Shown piece by piece: positions 7,120 to 16,915 of a DNA stretch of 64,000 nucleotides. Position 1 is the first letter of the stretch; every line of letters begins with the position of its first letter. The DNA comes from Gammaproteobacteria bacterium 28-57-27 (GTDB taxonomy: Bacteria; Pseudomonadota; Gammaproteobacteria; Halothiobacillales; Halothiobacillaceae). The stretch is from the NCBI GenBank assembly GCA_002281735.1, contig NCGK01000006.1:44334-108333 (forward strand), given 5' to 3'. The notes beneath the pieces are model-generated. The model was given only the letters and a program-made list of their open reading frames with translations, was not told where the DNA came from and ran no database searches. The position numbers and the translations under genes are program-made.

Positions 7120-8568
7120 TCACAAGAGCACAGCGCCCGCGCTTTTATCCGCTGGCAAGCTCAAACAAGCCTCCGCGCCACCCTGTGGATGATTGTGCAG
7201 CGCAATGCTGCCACCGTGCAGGCGGGCGACTTCTTGTACCAGGTTGAGGCCAAGGCCGCTGCTGCGTTCGCCGCTGTCGGGGCGAGGCACGGAATAGAAG
7301 CGTTCGAACAGGCGCGGCTGGGCGTAGTCGGGAATGCCCGCGCCGTGGTCGCGCAGGCGTAGCCGGACGTGGTCGCCTTCTGTTTCGAGGTGAATTTCAA
7401 GCACGCTGCCGCGCGGGCTGAAGTCGGCGGCGTTGTCGAGCAGGTTGGCGACCGCCTGGCGTAGTAGAAAACGGCTGCCGGAGACCTTGGCCGGAGCCAG
7501 CGTGGTTTCCACCTGCAGCGCCTTGTTGGTCAGCCGTGCGGCGCGAGTAGCGATCACGTCACGAATCAGGTCGTCGAGAACAATATCCTCGCGTTCGTCC
7601 AGCCGACCTCGATTTTCGGCGCGTGCCAGATTGAGCACGCCTTCGACGATGCGTTGCAGACGAGCGGTTTCGGCGGCGATATTGCCCTCCAAACGGGCGC
7701 GGCGTTCTGGGTCGCGTTCGTCCGGCAGCAGTTCGATTGCGCCGTGGATGGCTGCGATGGGGCTTTTCAGTTCATGCGCCAGCAGTTGCGAGACCTTTTC
7801 GACATGCGCCTTGCCGTCCAGTTCGGCGCGCAGGTGCTCCAGCGCCTGAGCCAGACGGCGTAGCTCGCTGCGGCCTTCGATCGGGATGCGGTCACGCTGG
7901 CCGGCGGCCACTTCGTTGGCGTAATCGACCAATCGGCGCAGACCGCGCGTCATCCAGTAAGAAAAACCCAGCGCCAACAACAAGGCCAAGGCGAATAACC
8001 AGAGCGCCGATTCCCATGCTTTGGCTCGGGTCAGGTCGATGAAGCTCTGGAACGAACTTGCGGGCTTCCCCACCGACAGTACGCCGACGATCTGACCTGC
8101 GTGCAGGATGGGCGCGGCCACGTACATGACGCTACTGCTGCCGTCGGCCTCGTTTTCCAGCGTGGTGCGCGCACCGTATTGGCCGCTCAGCGTGAGGCGA
8201 ACATCCCGCCAGATGGAATAGTCCTTGCCGATGTCGAGGCCACGGCTGTCGTACACCACCCTGCCATTCTGGTCGGTGACATAGATGCGCAAATTCGGGT
8301 CGCTCTTGATCACGCCGTAGATCCGCGCTTCGAAGCGGCGTTTTTCATAGGCATGGAAGATTGCTTCAATGCCAAGCGTGCCTTGTTGGCCGCTCGCCGA
8401 TTCCTGCGAGGCAACCTCGGCCAGCAGGTTGGCGGTCTGCACCAGGGTTTCCTCGACCGACTGGCGCACGCCCGGTACGAGTTGATCGGTAAACAGCTTC
8501 ATTGCCAACAACACACCCAGCGCGGCAACCAGGGCGTAGCCGACGAAGAAGCGGATGAAGAAATTCAC
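7120..8568 (-). CDS. creC: Sensor histidine kinase CreC
   Basis: This is a membrane sensor kinase of 482 residues. An N-terminal transmembrane helix (3-23) is followed by a periplasmic CreC-type sensor region of about 160 residues, a second helix (about 188-208), HAMP, HisKA with LLAHELKSPIAAIHG (phospho-His) and HATPase with NLLDNAADFS, DHGAGIPD and SSGLGLNLV. It phosphorylates CreB. The start overlaps the creB stop (ATGA), so the two are translationally coupled. In E. coli CreBC responds to carbon source and controls the Cre regulon; the signal here is not known. Its last 130 bp are echoed by the stump at 4921-5093. Confidence 0.9.
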   Translation of the reverse strand: MNFFIRFFVGYALVAALGVLLAMKLFTDQLVPGVRQSVEETLVQTANLLAEVASQESASGQQGTLGIEAIFHAYEKRRFEARIYGVIKSDPNLRIYVTDQNGRVVYDSRGLDIGKDYSIWRDVRLTLSGQYGARTTLENEADGSSSVMYVAAPILHAGQIVGVLSVGKPASSFQSFIDLTRAKAWESALWLFALALLLALGFSYWMTRGLRRLVDYANEVAAGQRDRIPIEGRSELRRLAQALEHLRAELDGKAHVEKVSQLLAHELKSPIAAIHGAIELLPDERDPERRARLEGNIAAETARLQRIVEGVLNLARAENRGRLDEREDIVLDDLIRDVIATRAARLTNKALQVETTLAPAKVSGSRFLLRQAVANLLDNAADFSPRGSVLEIHLETEGDHVRLRLRDHGAGIPDYAQPRLFERFYSVPRPDSGERSSGLGLNLVQEVARLHGGSIALHNHPQGGAEACLSLPADKSAGAVLL

Positions 8569-9266
8569 CTCGCATCCCGCGCCAGACTATAGCCCAGACC
8601 GCGATGGGTGCGGATCGGGTCGGCATCCGGCGCAAGCACGGCCAGTTTGGCGCGCAGACTCTTGATGTGGGTGTCGACCGAGCGCTCCAGGCTGGCTTCA
8701 GCAAGGCCGGAGGCATCCATCAATTCGGAACGGCTGAAGACTTTTTCCGGTCGGGCGGCCAGAGCCTTCAGCATCAGATATTCGGTGCGGCTCAGATCCA
8801 GCGTTTGAGCCTTGAAGCTGATGATGGCGCGCTCCTCGTCAACCTCGATACCGCCCGTTCCCGCTGTGGGCGCGGGCGGTGCAGACAGCGAGACACGTAC
8901 AGGCTGCATACGGCGCAGAATGGTTTTAACGCGGGCGGCCAGTTCGCGTGGGCTGAACGGTTTTAGAACGTAGTCGTCGGCACCGATTTCCAGCCCCACC
9001 ACGCGGTCAATCTCGTCTGAGCGGGCGGTAAGGAAAATGATCGGAATGTCGGAAAAGCCGCGCACGCTGCGGCACAACTCGAAGCCGTTGCCGTCGGGCA
9101 GGCCGACATCCAGAATCGCCAGGTCGTAACTATTGGCGCGCAATAGCGCCAGGCCGTCGGCGGCGAGGGTGACGTGACGACAGTCGATGCCCTCCCGCGC
9201 CAGAGCCAGAACCACGTTCTCGGCGATGGGGCGGTCGTCCTCGACCAACAGGATGGATGTGCTCAT
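8565..9266 (-). CDS. creB: Response regulator CreB (OmpR family)
   Basis: The receiver domain (ILLVEDDRPIAENV, acceptor Asp in DLAILDVGLPDGNG, conserved Lys in YVLKPFSPREL) is followed by a linker and a winged-helix DNA-binding domain ending THIKSLRAKL...IRTHRGLGYSL. The length is 233 residues. The ATG at 9266 is chosen because the receiver begins there and GGAGC lies 9 bases upstream; the frame is open further upstream but without homology. First gene of creB-creC. Confidence 0.92.
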   Translation of the reverse strand: MSTSILLVEDDRPIAENVVLALAREGIDCRHVTLAADGLALLRANSYDLAILDVGLPDGNGFELCRSVRGFSDIPIIFLTARSDEIDRVVGLEIGADDYVLKPFSPRELAARVKTILRRMQPVRVSLSAPPAPTAGTGGIEVDEERAIISFKAQTLDLSRTEYLMLKALAARPEKVFSRSELMDASGLAEASLERSVDTHIKSLRAKLAVLAPDADPIRTHRGLGYSLARDAR

Positions 9267-9382
9267 GCGCTCATTGCTCCGATCTCGGCTGGCGATGCCT
9301 CGCCCAGCCACAAGGCTGCGATGACGGGAATCATAGCGCCGGTAGCCGCTTGGTTGTGAACGTGTCGACCGGATGCCCAAAT

Positions 9383-9406
9383 AAAAAAGGAACCCCGCAG
9401 GGTTCC
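9383..9406 (-). terminator. Rho-independent terminator after hpf
   Basis: Stem GGAACCC-CGCA-GGGTTCC (9389-9406) is followed on the reverse strand by a run of U (AAAAAA at 9383-9388 on the plus strand). It lies 70 bases after the hpf stop and ends leftward transcription before creB. Confidence 0.85.
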
Positions 9407-9477
9407 TTGCCAGAGATTGCTGAATTTGTTTTATCCAAGACGCTCGCGGCGCAACACGCCGCTGACGACGCTCAGGC

Positions 9478-10038
9478 TCAGCCCACGATGTGATGCTTGC
9501 CCACAAGCTGTACCGAACTGGCCTTGGGGCCTTTTTCACCCTCGACCTCATCAAAACGCACTTCAGCACCTTGCGGCAAATCGTCAAACTCTGCGTTCAA
9601 CAAGCTGTTGCGGTGGAAGTAAATCTCGCGTCCATCCGAGGTCAAAATCGTACCGGAATCTGGCGTGACCTCAACAACACGTCCGTGTGCGGGCACTTCA
9701 TGCGCCTTCACTTCACCACGCATTTTGCCAACATAAGTTTCCAGTTGACGCTGTGCAGCCGCAAAAGCATCGCGCAGCGAGACATATAAATCCTCATGCG
9801 AGTGCTCATCATGCTTGTCGTGGCTGACGACGATCTCCTGCCCCGGCACCGTGATGTCGATATTAATGTCGTATAACTTGCCCTTGGTTTGGTTTTTGTG
9901 CGGCGCGGCGACGGTCACGCGCATGGATGTGATGCGGTCAAAATAGCGCTCCAATTTCATGGCCTTGTCACGGATCGCCGTTTCAATGGCCTCAGATGGC
10001 GGAATGTCCCTGAAGGTAATTTGCAGTGGAAGTCTCAT
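9478..10038 (-). CDS. hpf: Ribosome hibernation factor (HPF/RaiA) with C-terminal cold-shock-like domain
   Basis: The N-terminal 110 residues are the HPF/YfiA fold (LPLQITFRDIPPSEAIE, KLERYFDRI, HDKHDEHSHEDLYVSLRDAF), which binds the 30S decoding centre in stationary phase. Residues 125-186 read GRVVEVTPDSGTILTSDGREIYFHRNSL and then EVRFDEVEGEKGPKA, a cold-shock/S1-like nucleic-acid-binding domain. This is neither the short HPF (about 95 residues) nor the long Gram-positive HPF with a dimerising tail. Three tandem ATGs occur (10044, 10041, 10038); GAGGAG at 10045-10050 is best spaced for the one at 10038. Single-gene unit with its own terminator. Confidence 0.85.
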   Translation of the reverse strand: MRLPLQITFRDIPPSEAIETAIRDKAMKLERYFDRITSMRVTVAAPHKNQTKGKLYDINIDITVPGQEIVVSHDKHDEHSHEDLYVSLRDAFAAAQRQLETYVGKMRGEVKAHEVPAHGRVVEVTPDSGTILTSDGREIYFHRNSLLNAEFDDLPQGAEVRFDEVEGEKGPKASSVQLVGKHHIVG

Positions 10039-10303
10039 CATCATCTCCTCGTCATGCCCGGACATCGGGCGAAGCTTGTTGTGAACGCCATGTGACATTG
10101 ATACCACTAGACCTGATGAATGCCAAGTGCCGTTAACAACTGCTGCTCAATATGCCAAAGCCCAGTACGTCTCCCCTGATAGGAAAATGCGGCACGTTCC
10201 CGCATAATTCGGAAAGAAACCCATACCGCGATGGCAAGCAACTTGCATAAGCCACTGGGCATAACCAACTTAGCCTTTGAGATGTATTTGGAGTGTTTGC
10301 CGC

Positions 10304-12970
10304 ATGACAACGAATTATCAGGACATGGATCCGCAAGAATCACAAGAATGGCTGGATGCACTCGCTGCGGTCATCGAGTTTGAAGGCAGTGAAAAAGCCC
10401 AACACCTGATCGCCTCGCTCATTGAGGCCGCACGCAAACACGGCATCGACACGCCCTACAGCGCCAACACTCCCTACATCAACACCATTACCAAAGAAGA
10501 ACAGCCCGTCTATCCAGGTGACCTGCGCCTTGAACAACGCCTGCGCGCCCTGATTCGCTGGAACGCCATGGCGATGGTGGTCAAGGCCAACAAGGCGCAT
10601 GACGGCATCGGCGGTCATATTGGTAGCTATGCCTCGTCGTCCACCTTGTACGAAGTCGGCTTCAACCATTTCTTCAAGGGTCCGGATCACTCCGAAGGGG
10701 CTGATATGGTGTTCTTCCAAGGACATATCGCCCCCGGTATTTACGCCCGCGCCTTCCTGGAAGGTCGTCTGGACGAAGAGCATTTGCTCAACTTCCGCCA
10801 AGAAGTCGATGGCAAGGGCATCGCTTCCTACCCCCACCCGTGGACGATGCGTGATTTTTGGCAATTCCCCACCGTTTCCATGGGCTTGGGACCATTGATG
10901 GCGATTTACCAGGCGCGCTTCATGAAATACATGGATGCGCGCGGCCTCGCTCCGGCCAACAGCCGCAAGGTTTGGGCGTTCTTGGGCGACGGTGAAATGG
11001 ACGAACCCGAGTCCCTCGGCGCGATTGGCTTGGCGGTGCGCGAAGAACTCGACAACCTTATCTTCGTCATCAACTGCAACCTGCAACGCCTTGATGGCCC
11101 GGTGCGCGGCAATGGCAAGATCATCCAGGAACTTGAATCGAATTTCCGTGGCGTCGGCTGGAATGTGTACAAGGTGATCTGGGGCAGCGGCTGGGACAGC
11201 CTGCTGGAAAACGACCACTCCGGCAAGCTAATGCAACTCATGATGGAAACCGTGGACGGCGAATACCAGTCATTCAAGAGCAATAACGGTGCGCATGTAC
11301 GCAAGCAATTCTTCGGCAAATATCCGGAAACGCTCAAACTGGTCGAGCACATGACCGACGACGAGATTTTCAATCTCACCCGTGGCGGCCACAGCCCGCG
11401 CAAACTCTATGCCGCCTACCAAGCCGCCAACGCGAGCAAGGGCAAGCCCACGGTCATCCTCGCCAAGACCATCAAAGGTTACGGCATGGGGCCATATGGT
11501 GAAGGCTCTATGGCCGTGCATTCACAGAAAAAGCTCGACCATGATGGTCTGAAGTATTTCCGCGACCGCTTCAGTGTGCCCATCTCCGACGAGCAGCTTG
11601 AGCATGAAATTCCGTTCTACCGTCCCACGGCAGACAGCGAAGTCATGCAATACATGCAAGCCCACCGCAAAGAGCTTGGTGGCTACTTGCCCAGCCGTCG
11701 CGATGCGGCACCATCTCTGCCCATCCCTGCGCTCAGTACATTCGAGAGCTTGTTGCAATCCACCGGCGACCGCGAAATGTCCACCACCATGGTGTTTGGC
11801 CGTCTGCTGGCACTGCTCCTGCGCGACAAGACCTTGGGCAAGCGCGTGGTACCGATCATCCCGGACGAGGCGCGCACCTTCGGCCTGGAAGGCCTGTTCC
11901 GCCAAGTCGGTATTTACGATCCGGCAGGCCAGCTCTACGAGCCGGTCGATTCCAATCAGGTCATGTGGTACAAGCAATGCGCCAATGGTCAGGTGCTACA
12001 AGAAGGCATCAACGAAGCCGGCTCGATGGCCAGCTGGATTGCCGCCGCCACCGCCTACGCCAACCACGGCGTGGCCATGATCCCGTTCTACATCTACTAC
12101 TCGATGTTCGGCTATCAGCGCATCGGCGATCTGGCTTGGGCGGCGGGCGACATTCAGGCACGCGGCTTCCTTATCGGTGCCACCGCCGGACGCACCACGC
12201 TGGCAGGTGAGGGCTTACAACACCAGGACGGCCACAACCTGCTCGCCTTCGGACAGATTCCGAACTGCATCAGTTACGATCCTACCTTCGCCTATGAAAT
12301 GACCGTGATTGTGCATGACGGCCTCAAGCGCATGTTCGAGAACCACGAGCATGTGTACTACTACGTTACCGCCATGAACGAAAACTACACCCATCCGGCC
12401 ATGCCGGAAGGTGCCGAAGCCGGCATTCTCAAGGGGCTGTATAGCTCTTCGAAAAGCACCAGCAAGCACAAGGCACATGCACAATTGATGGGCGCTGGCA
12501 CCATCCTGCGCGAAGTGATTGCCGCCGCCGCCATGCTTGAAGCCGAATGGGAGGTCAGCGTGGATGTGTGGTCGGCCACCAGCTTCAACCTGCTGCAGCG
12601 CGAGGGCGTGGATTGCGAGCGCTGGAACACCCGCCATCCCGAAGCCGAAGCACGCGTGCCCTATGCCACTCAAACGCTTGCTGCAACGCAAGGCCCCATC
12701 ATTGCCGCCACCGACTATGTGCGCGCTGTGCCAGAACAAATTCGTGCCTACTTGCCCGGCAAGCGTTACGTCACCCTCGGCACCGACGGCTTTGGTCGCT
12801 CGGACACCCGCGAGGCGCTGCGCCGCTTCTTTGAAGTCGATCGCTGGAACATCGTGATCACCACACTCAAGGCATTGGCCGATGAGGGCATGCTTCCTGC
12901 CGGCAAGGTTTCTGAAGCCATCAAGAAATACGCTATTGATGCAGACAAGCCTAATCCGATGACTGTTTAA
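10304..12970 (+). CDS. aceE: Pyruvate dehydrogenase E1 component (homodimeric)
   Basis: This thiamine-diphosphate enzyme decarboxylates pyruvate and acetylates the lipoyl arm of E2. It has 888 residues, the usual size for the homodimeric AceE type (E. coli 887). The TPP motif GDGEMDEPES...NCNLQRLDGPV lies at about 228-265; ANNAHVRKQFF-like and GAGTILREV regions follow. The ATG at 10304 is preceded by GGAG 10 bases upstream and gives MTTNYQDMDP, matching the family N-terminus. First gene of aceE-aceF-lpdA. Confidence 0.97.
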   Translation: MTTNYQDMDPQESQEWLDALAAVIEFEGSEKAQHLIASLIEAARKHGIDTPYSANTPYINTITKEEQPVYPGDLRLEQRLRALIRWNAMAMVVKANKAHDGIGGHIGSYASSSTLYEVGFNHFFKGPDHSEGADMVFFQGHIAPGIYARAFLEGRLDEEHLLNFRQEVDGKGIASYPHPWTMRDFWQFPTVSMGLGPLMAIYQARFMKYMDARGLAPANSRKVWAFLGDGEMDEPESLGAIGLAVREELDNLIFVINCNLQRLDGPVRGNGKIIQELESNFRGVGWNVYKVIWGSGWDSLLENDHSGKLMQLMMETVDGEYQSFKSNNGAHVRKQFFGKYPETLKLVEHMTDDEIFNLTRGGHSPRKLYAAYQAANASKGKPTVILAKTIKGYGMGPYGEGSMAVHSQKKLDHDGLKYFRDRFSVPISDEQLEHEIPFYRPTADSEVMQYMQAHRKELGGYLPSRRDAAPSLPIPALSTFESLLQSTGDREMSTTMVFGRLLALLLRDKTLGKRVVPIIPDEARTFGLEGLFRQVGIYDPAGQLYEPVDSNQVMWYKQCANGQVLQEGINEAGSMASWIAAATAYANHGVAMIPFYIYYSMFGYQRIGDLAWAAGDIQARGFLIGATAGRTTLAGEGLQHQDGHNLLAFGQIPNCISYDPTFAYEMTVIVHDGLKRMFENHEHVYYYVTAMNENYTHPAMPEGAEAGILKGLYSSSKSTSKHKAHAQLMGAGTILREVIAAAAMLEAEWEVSVDVWSATSFNLLQREGVDCERWNTRHPEAEARVPYATQTLAATQGPIIAATDYVRAVPEQIRAYLPGKRYVTLGTDGFGRSDTREALRRFFEVDRWNIVITTLKALADEGMLPAGKVSEAIKKYAIDADKPNPMTV

Positions 12971-13008
12971 GAACACCTTTTAACGACTTCACAGAGGCAT
13001 TAAAGCGT

Positions 13009-14331
13009 ATGGGCATGCTGAAATTCATACTGCCGGATATCGGCAATTACAAAGATATTCCCGTGATTGAAATTCTTGTGAATGAGGGAGATACAGTTGA
13101 CAAAGACCAGTCCATCCTGACCCTCGAGTCCGACAAGGCCACCATGGAAATCCCCGCACCGTTTGCCGGCGTGGTGCGTAATATCCAGGTCAAGCTGGAG
13201 CAGAAGATCAATCAAGGCGACTGGATTTGCGATATTGAAACTACGGCTGAGGCAGCGGCTTCCGCGCCCGCCGCAGTTGCGGAAGCACCTGCAGCTCCAG
13301 CTTCATCGGTAAACGAAGCACCCAAGCCCGCCCCTGCACCGCTAGCAGCGCCTCAGCAAGCGGCCCCGACTCCTACAGACAAGCCGGTCAACGCCCCCAG
13401 TCTTGGTGCGAAATACCACGCCTCACCCTCAGTGCGCGCCTATGCACGTCAGCTTGGGGTTGAGCTGCAACACGTGGTCGGCACCGGCGCCAACGGCCGC
13501 ATCCAAACCACGGATGTCGAAGGCTATATCAAGGCAATCATGCAGGGCGACAAGCCCGCGCCCAAGGCTGCCGCCGAATCCGCAAGCACAGGTTCCGGCA
13601 TTCCGCCGGTTCCGGTCATCGACTTCACACCTTTCGGCGCAACCGAACAGGTCGAACTTTCGCGCATCAAGAAACTCTCCGGCAAGCACCTCGCCGCCTG
13701 CTGGCTGAATATCCCGCATGTGACTCAGTTCGATGAGGCCGACATTACCGAGCTGGAAGACTTCCGTGCCAGTCTGAAAACCCGCGCTGAAAAAGCCGGG
13801 GTCAAAATGACACCGCTGCCCTTCGTGATGAAAGCCGTGGTGCAGGCACTCAAGGAATTCCCGCACTTCAATGCCTCCTTGAGCCCCGATAGCGGCAGCC
13901 TCGTGTTGAAAAAATACTTCAACCTTGGCGTTGCGGTCGATACACCCAATGGCTTAGTCGTGCCGGTGGTGCGCAATGTCGATCAGAAAGGCTTGTTTGA
14001 GCTGGCACGCGAGCTGGGCGAACTCAGCCAGCGCGCGCGTGATGGCAAGCTCTCGCCCACCGATATGTCCGGCGGCTGCTTCAGCATTTCCAGCCTCGGT
14101 GGCATTGGTGGCACGCAGTTCACCCCGATTGTGAACGCGCCCGAAGTCGCCATCCTCGGGCTGTCCAAGGCCAAAATGACACCAGTGTGGAACGGTGCGA
14201 GCTTTGAGCCGCGCCTGATCCTGCCGTTCTCGGTGTCGTATGACCACCGTGTCATCGACGGCGCACAAGGCGTACGATTCACCACACGTTTGAGCCAGTT
14301 ACTGCGCGATTTGCGCGAAATGCTGATTTAA
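13009..14331 (+). CDS. aceF: Dihydrolipoamide acetyltransferase, pyruvate dehydrogenase E2
   Basis: This is the core of the PDH complex and transfers acetyl groups from lipoate to CoA. It has one lipoyl domain (lipoylated Lys43 in LESDKATMEIPA), an Ala/Pro-rich hinge (80-130), a peripheral-subunit-binding domain (about 137-172) and the catalytic CAT domain ending with SYDHRVIDGAQG (His413). The length is 440 residues, so it carries a single lipoyl domain where E. coli AceF has three. It lies 38 bases after aceE and 12 before lpdA. Confidence 0.96.
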   Translation: MGMLKFILPDIGNYKDIPVIEILVNEGDTVDKDQSILTLESDKATMEIPAPFAGVVRNIQVKLEQKINQGDWICDIETTAEAAASAPAAVAEAPAAPASSVNEAPKPAPAPLAAPQQAAPTPTDKPVNAPSLGAKYHASPSVRAYARQLGVELQHVVGTGANGRIQTTDVEGYIKAIMQGDKPAPKAAAESASTGSGIPPVPVIDFTPFGATEQVELSRIKKLSGKHLAACWLNIPHVTQFDEADITELEDFRASLKTRAEKAGVKMTPLPFVMKAVVQALKEFPHFNASLSPDSGSLVLKKYFNLGVAVDTPNGLVVPVVRNVDQKGLFELARELGELSQRARDGKLSPTDMSGGCFSISSLGGIGGTQFTPIVNAPEVAILGLSKAKMTPVWNGASFEPRLILPFSVSYDHRVIDGAQGVRFTTRLSQLLRDLREMLI

Positions 14332-14343
14332 GGGAGCACGATC

Positions 14344-16107
14344 ATGGCCACAATTGAAACCATCCTGCTGCCCGATGTCGGCAATTTCGACCAGATTCCG
14401 GTGATTGAAATCCTCGCTCAACCGGGCGAGGCGATTGAGAAAGACCAGTCTTTACTCACACTGGAAACCGACAAGGCCACCATGGAAATCCCCGCGCCCA
14501 TGGCGGGTGTTCTGGTGGAATGGTTGGTCAAGCTCGGTGACAAACTCAGCAAGGGCATGCCGATTGCGACGTTTGAACTGGCCGGCGCAAGTGCGAGCAC
14601 TTCCGCAGCGCAAGCCAGCGCAGCCCCCACCGTTGCCGTGGCGCCTGAAAAAGCACCCGTCGCGGTTACTGAGGAGGTCAAGCTACCCACTGCCGACATC
14701 ACTTGCGATGTTCTCGTCCTCGGCGCGGGCCCCGGCGGCTATACCGCAGCCTTCCGCGCGGCTGACCTGGGTAAAAATGTCGTCCTTATCGAAAAAGAGC
14801 CGGTTCTCGGCGGCGTATGCCTGAATGTCGGCTGCATCCCTTCCAAAGCCTTGCTACATGTATCGCAAGTGATGAACGAAACCCGCGAGATGTCCGAACA
14901 TGGCGTCACCTTTGCTGAACCGGCTGTGGATCTCGACAAACTGCGTGGCTTCAAAAACAGCGTAATCAAAAAGCTGACCGGCGGCCTGGTGCAACTGGCC
15001 AAGCAGCGCAAGGTACAGGTGGTGACTGGCGAAGGCCGCTTCACCTCGCCACATAGTGTGGCCGTGACCAGCGCTGACGGCGTAAAAACGATCGCTTTTG
15101 AGCACGCCATTATCGCAGCGGGTTCACGTCCGGTGCATCTGCCCTTCATTCCGCACGATGACCCGCGCGTGATCGACTCCACCGGCGCGCTTGAACTGGC
15201 TGACATTCCCAAGCGCATGCTGGTGATTGGCGGTGGCATTATCGGGCTGGAAATGGCGCAGGTTTACGACGCACTGGGTACCAAAATCACCATCGTTGAA
15301 CTGGCGGACAACATCGTTCCCGGTGCCGATAAAGACATCGTCATGCCGCTGCTTAAGCGCATCAAAAAGCGTTACGAAAACATCTTCCTTGGTGCCAAAG
15401 TCACCGCGGTCAAAGCCACGCCAGAAGGCTTGGTGGTTAACTTTGAAGGCAAAGGCGCCCCCGAGTCCGACATCTTCGACAAGGTGCTGGTCGCGGTCGG
15501 ACGCATCCCCAATGGCAAGCTGATTGACGCTGACAAGGCTGGTGTGGAGGTCAACGAACGCGGCTTTATCCCCGCCGATGCGCGCCTGCGCACCAATGTG
15601 GCGCATATCCACGCCATTGGCGACATCATCGGCCAGCCGATGTTGGCGCACAAAGCCGTACATGAAGGCAAGGTCGCCGCCGAAGTCATCAGCGGCATGG
15701 CCTCCGCCTTCACGCCGATCAGCATCCCCGGCGTGGCCTACACTGACCCCGAAATCGCTTGGGTGGGCAAAACCGAAGACGAGCTCAAGCGCGACGGCGT
15801 GGCGTATGAAAAAGGCGCATTTCCGTGGATGGCCTCTGGACGCTCGCTTTCCATCGGACGTGACGAAGGTATGACCAAGGCGCTGTTCTGCGCCGAAACC
15901 CACCGTTTGCTCGGCGTGGGCATCGTCGGCACCAATGCGGGCGAGTTGATTGCCGAGGCCACCTTGGCGCTGGAAATGGGCGCGGACATGACCGACATCG
16001 GTCTGACCATCCATCCGCATCCCACGCTTTCAGAAACCCTGGGGCTGGCTGCGGAAATGGCCGAGGGCACCATTACCGACCTGCTGCCGCCGAAAAAGCG
16101 AGGCTAA
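14344..16107 (+). CDS. lpdA: Dihydrolipoamide dehydrogenase (E3) with N-terminal lipoyl domain
   Basis: This FAD enzyme reoxidises dihydrolipoamide with NAD+. Residues 1-80 are a complete lipoyl domain (Lys44 in LETDKATMEIPA). An Ala/Pro linker follows, then the E3 fold from about 117: FAD-binding VLGAGPGGYTAAF, redox-active GGVCLNVGCIPSK (Cys about 159 and 164), NAD-binding VIGGGIIGLEMA and C-terminal HPHPTLSE base motif. At 587 residues it is about 115 longer than plain E3 (about 475). The lipoyl-E3 arrangement is known in PDH operons of some beta- and gammaproteobacteria. Last gene of the PDH operon. Confidence 0.96.
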   Translation: MATIETILLPDVGNFDQIPVIEILAQPGEAIEKDQSLLTLETDKATMEIPAPMAGVLVEWLVKLGDKLSKGMPIATFELAGASASTSAAQASAAPTVAVAPEKAPVAVTEEVKLPTADITCDVLVLGAGPGGYTAAFRAADLGKNVVLIEKEPVLGGVCLNVGCIPSKALLHVSQVMNETREMSEHGVTFAEPAVDLDKLRGFKNSVIKKLTGGLVQLAKQRKVQVVTGEGRFTSPHSVAVTSADGVKTIAFEHAIIAAGSRPVHLPFIPHDDPRVIDSTGALELADIPKRMLVIGGGIIGLEMAQVYDALGTKITIVELADNIVPGADKDIVMPLLKRIKKRYENIFLGAKVTAVKATPEGLVVNFEGKGAPESDIFDKVLVAVGRIPNGKLIDADKAGVEVNERGFIPADARLRTNVAHIHAIGDIIGQPMLAHKAVHEGKVAAEVISGMASAFTPISIPGVAYTDPEIAWVGKTEDELKRDGVAYEKGAFPWMASGRSLSIGRDEGMTKALFCAETHRLLGVGIVGTNAGELIAEATLALEMGADMTDIGLTIHPHPTLSETLGLAAEMAEGTITDLLPPKKRG

Positions 16108-16116
16108 TCCACGCCC

Positions 16117-16914
16117 ATGGATCTACTCGCCCTAGGAACCTATGCCCTGCTTGGAATCTTTGCCGGACTGATGGCCGGGATGCTCGGTATTGGCGGCGGT
16201 TTGATTATCGTGCCGATTCTGCTCTGGCTATTCTCGCTGCAAGGCAATGTTCCCGTCGATATCATGATGCAGGTCGCAGTTGGTACCTCACTGGCCACCA
16301 TCATTCTCACCTCCATCGGTTCGGTTTGGACTCATCATCTAAAAGGCGCGGTGGACTGGGATATTGTGCGTCTCATGCTGCTGGGGCTGCTCATCGGTTC
16401 AGTGTCCGGTTCTTATCTTGCACACCACATACCGAGCGACCTGCTGAAAAGGATTTTTGGCGCGCTGGAAATTCTTATTGCCATCAATATGGCTTTTGGC
16501 CGCCCGCCCGCCGCGTCGCGTCATCTCCCCGGCTTGCCGGGCATGACGCTTGCGGGGATTGTGGTCGGCGCCATCAGCTCGCTGATGGGTATGGGCGGCG
16601 GCGCTGTCTCCACACCATTCTTCGTATGGTGCAATACCGCCATGCAGCGTGCCATCGCGACTTCGGCGGCTCTCGGCTTGCCCGCAGCCATCGCGGGCAC
16701 GGCGGCTTATGTTCTCACTGGGCTCAGCATACCGAACCTGCCAGCGATGAGCTTGGGCTATGTGTATCTTCCCGCTTGGCTGAGCATCGGTGTCATGAGC
16801 ATTGTATTTGCCGTGTTTGGGGCGAAGTTAACGCATATCTTGCCGGTCAGCGTGCTGAAAAAAGTCTTCGCCCTGCTCTTGCTCGTATTGGGCATCAAAA
16901 TGTTGTTGTTTTGA
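16117..16914 (+). CDS. TauE/SafE-family membrane exporter
   Basis: The protein has 265 residues and about 7-8 hydrophobic helices with the two repeated family halves: [21 protein letters not shown] (split as [12 protein letters not shown] plus IGGG) near the N-terminus and [19 protein letters not shown] in the middle. Members of this family export sulfite, sulfoacetate or other organic anions. In a sulfur oxidiser a sulfur-anion role is plausible but not shown. It starts 9 bases after lpdA and ends 1 base before aroK, so it is probably co-transcribed. Confidence 0.88.
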   Translation: MDLLALGTYALLGIFAGLMAGMLGIGGGLIIVPILLWLFSLQGNVPVDIMMQVAVGTSLATIILTSIGSVWTHHLKGAVDWDIVRLMLLGLLIGSVSGSYLAHHIPSDLLKRIFGALEILIAINMAFGRPPAASRHLPGLPGMTLAGIVVGAISSLMGMGGGAVSTPFFVWCNTAMQRAIATSAALGLPAAIAGTAAYVLTGLSIPNLPAMSLGYVYLPAWLSIGVMSIVFAVFGAKLTHILPVSVLKKVFALLLLVLGIKMLLF

Positions 16915-16915
16915 G

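Noticed and set aside
10340..11218. Long reverse-strand frame inside aceE
   Set aside because: It lies wholly inside a certain aceE and has no recognisable motifs; GC-rich codon bias opens such mirror frames, as also at 12215-12976, 15124-16020 and 23965-24663.
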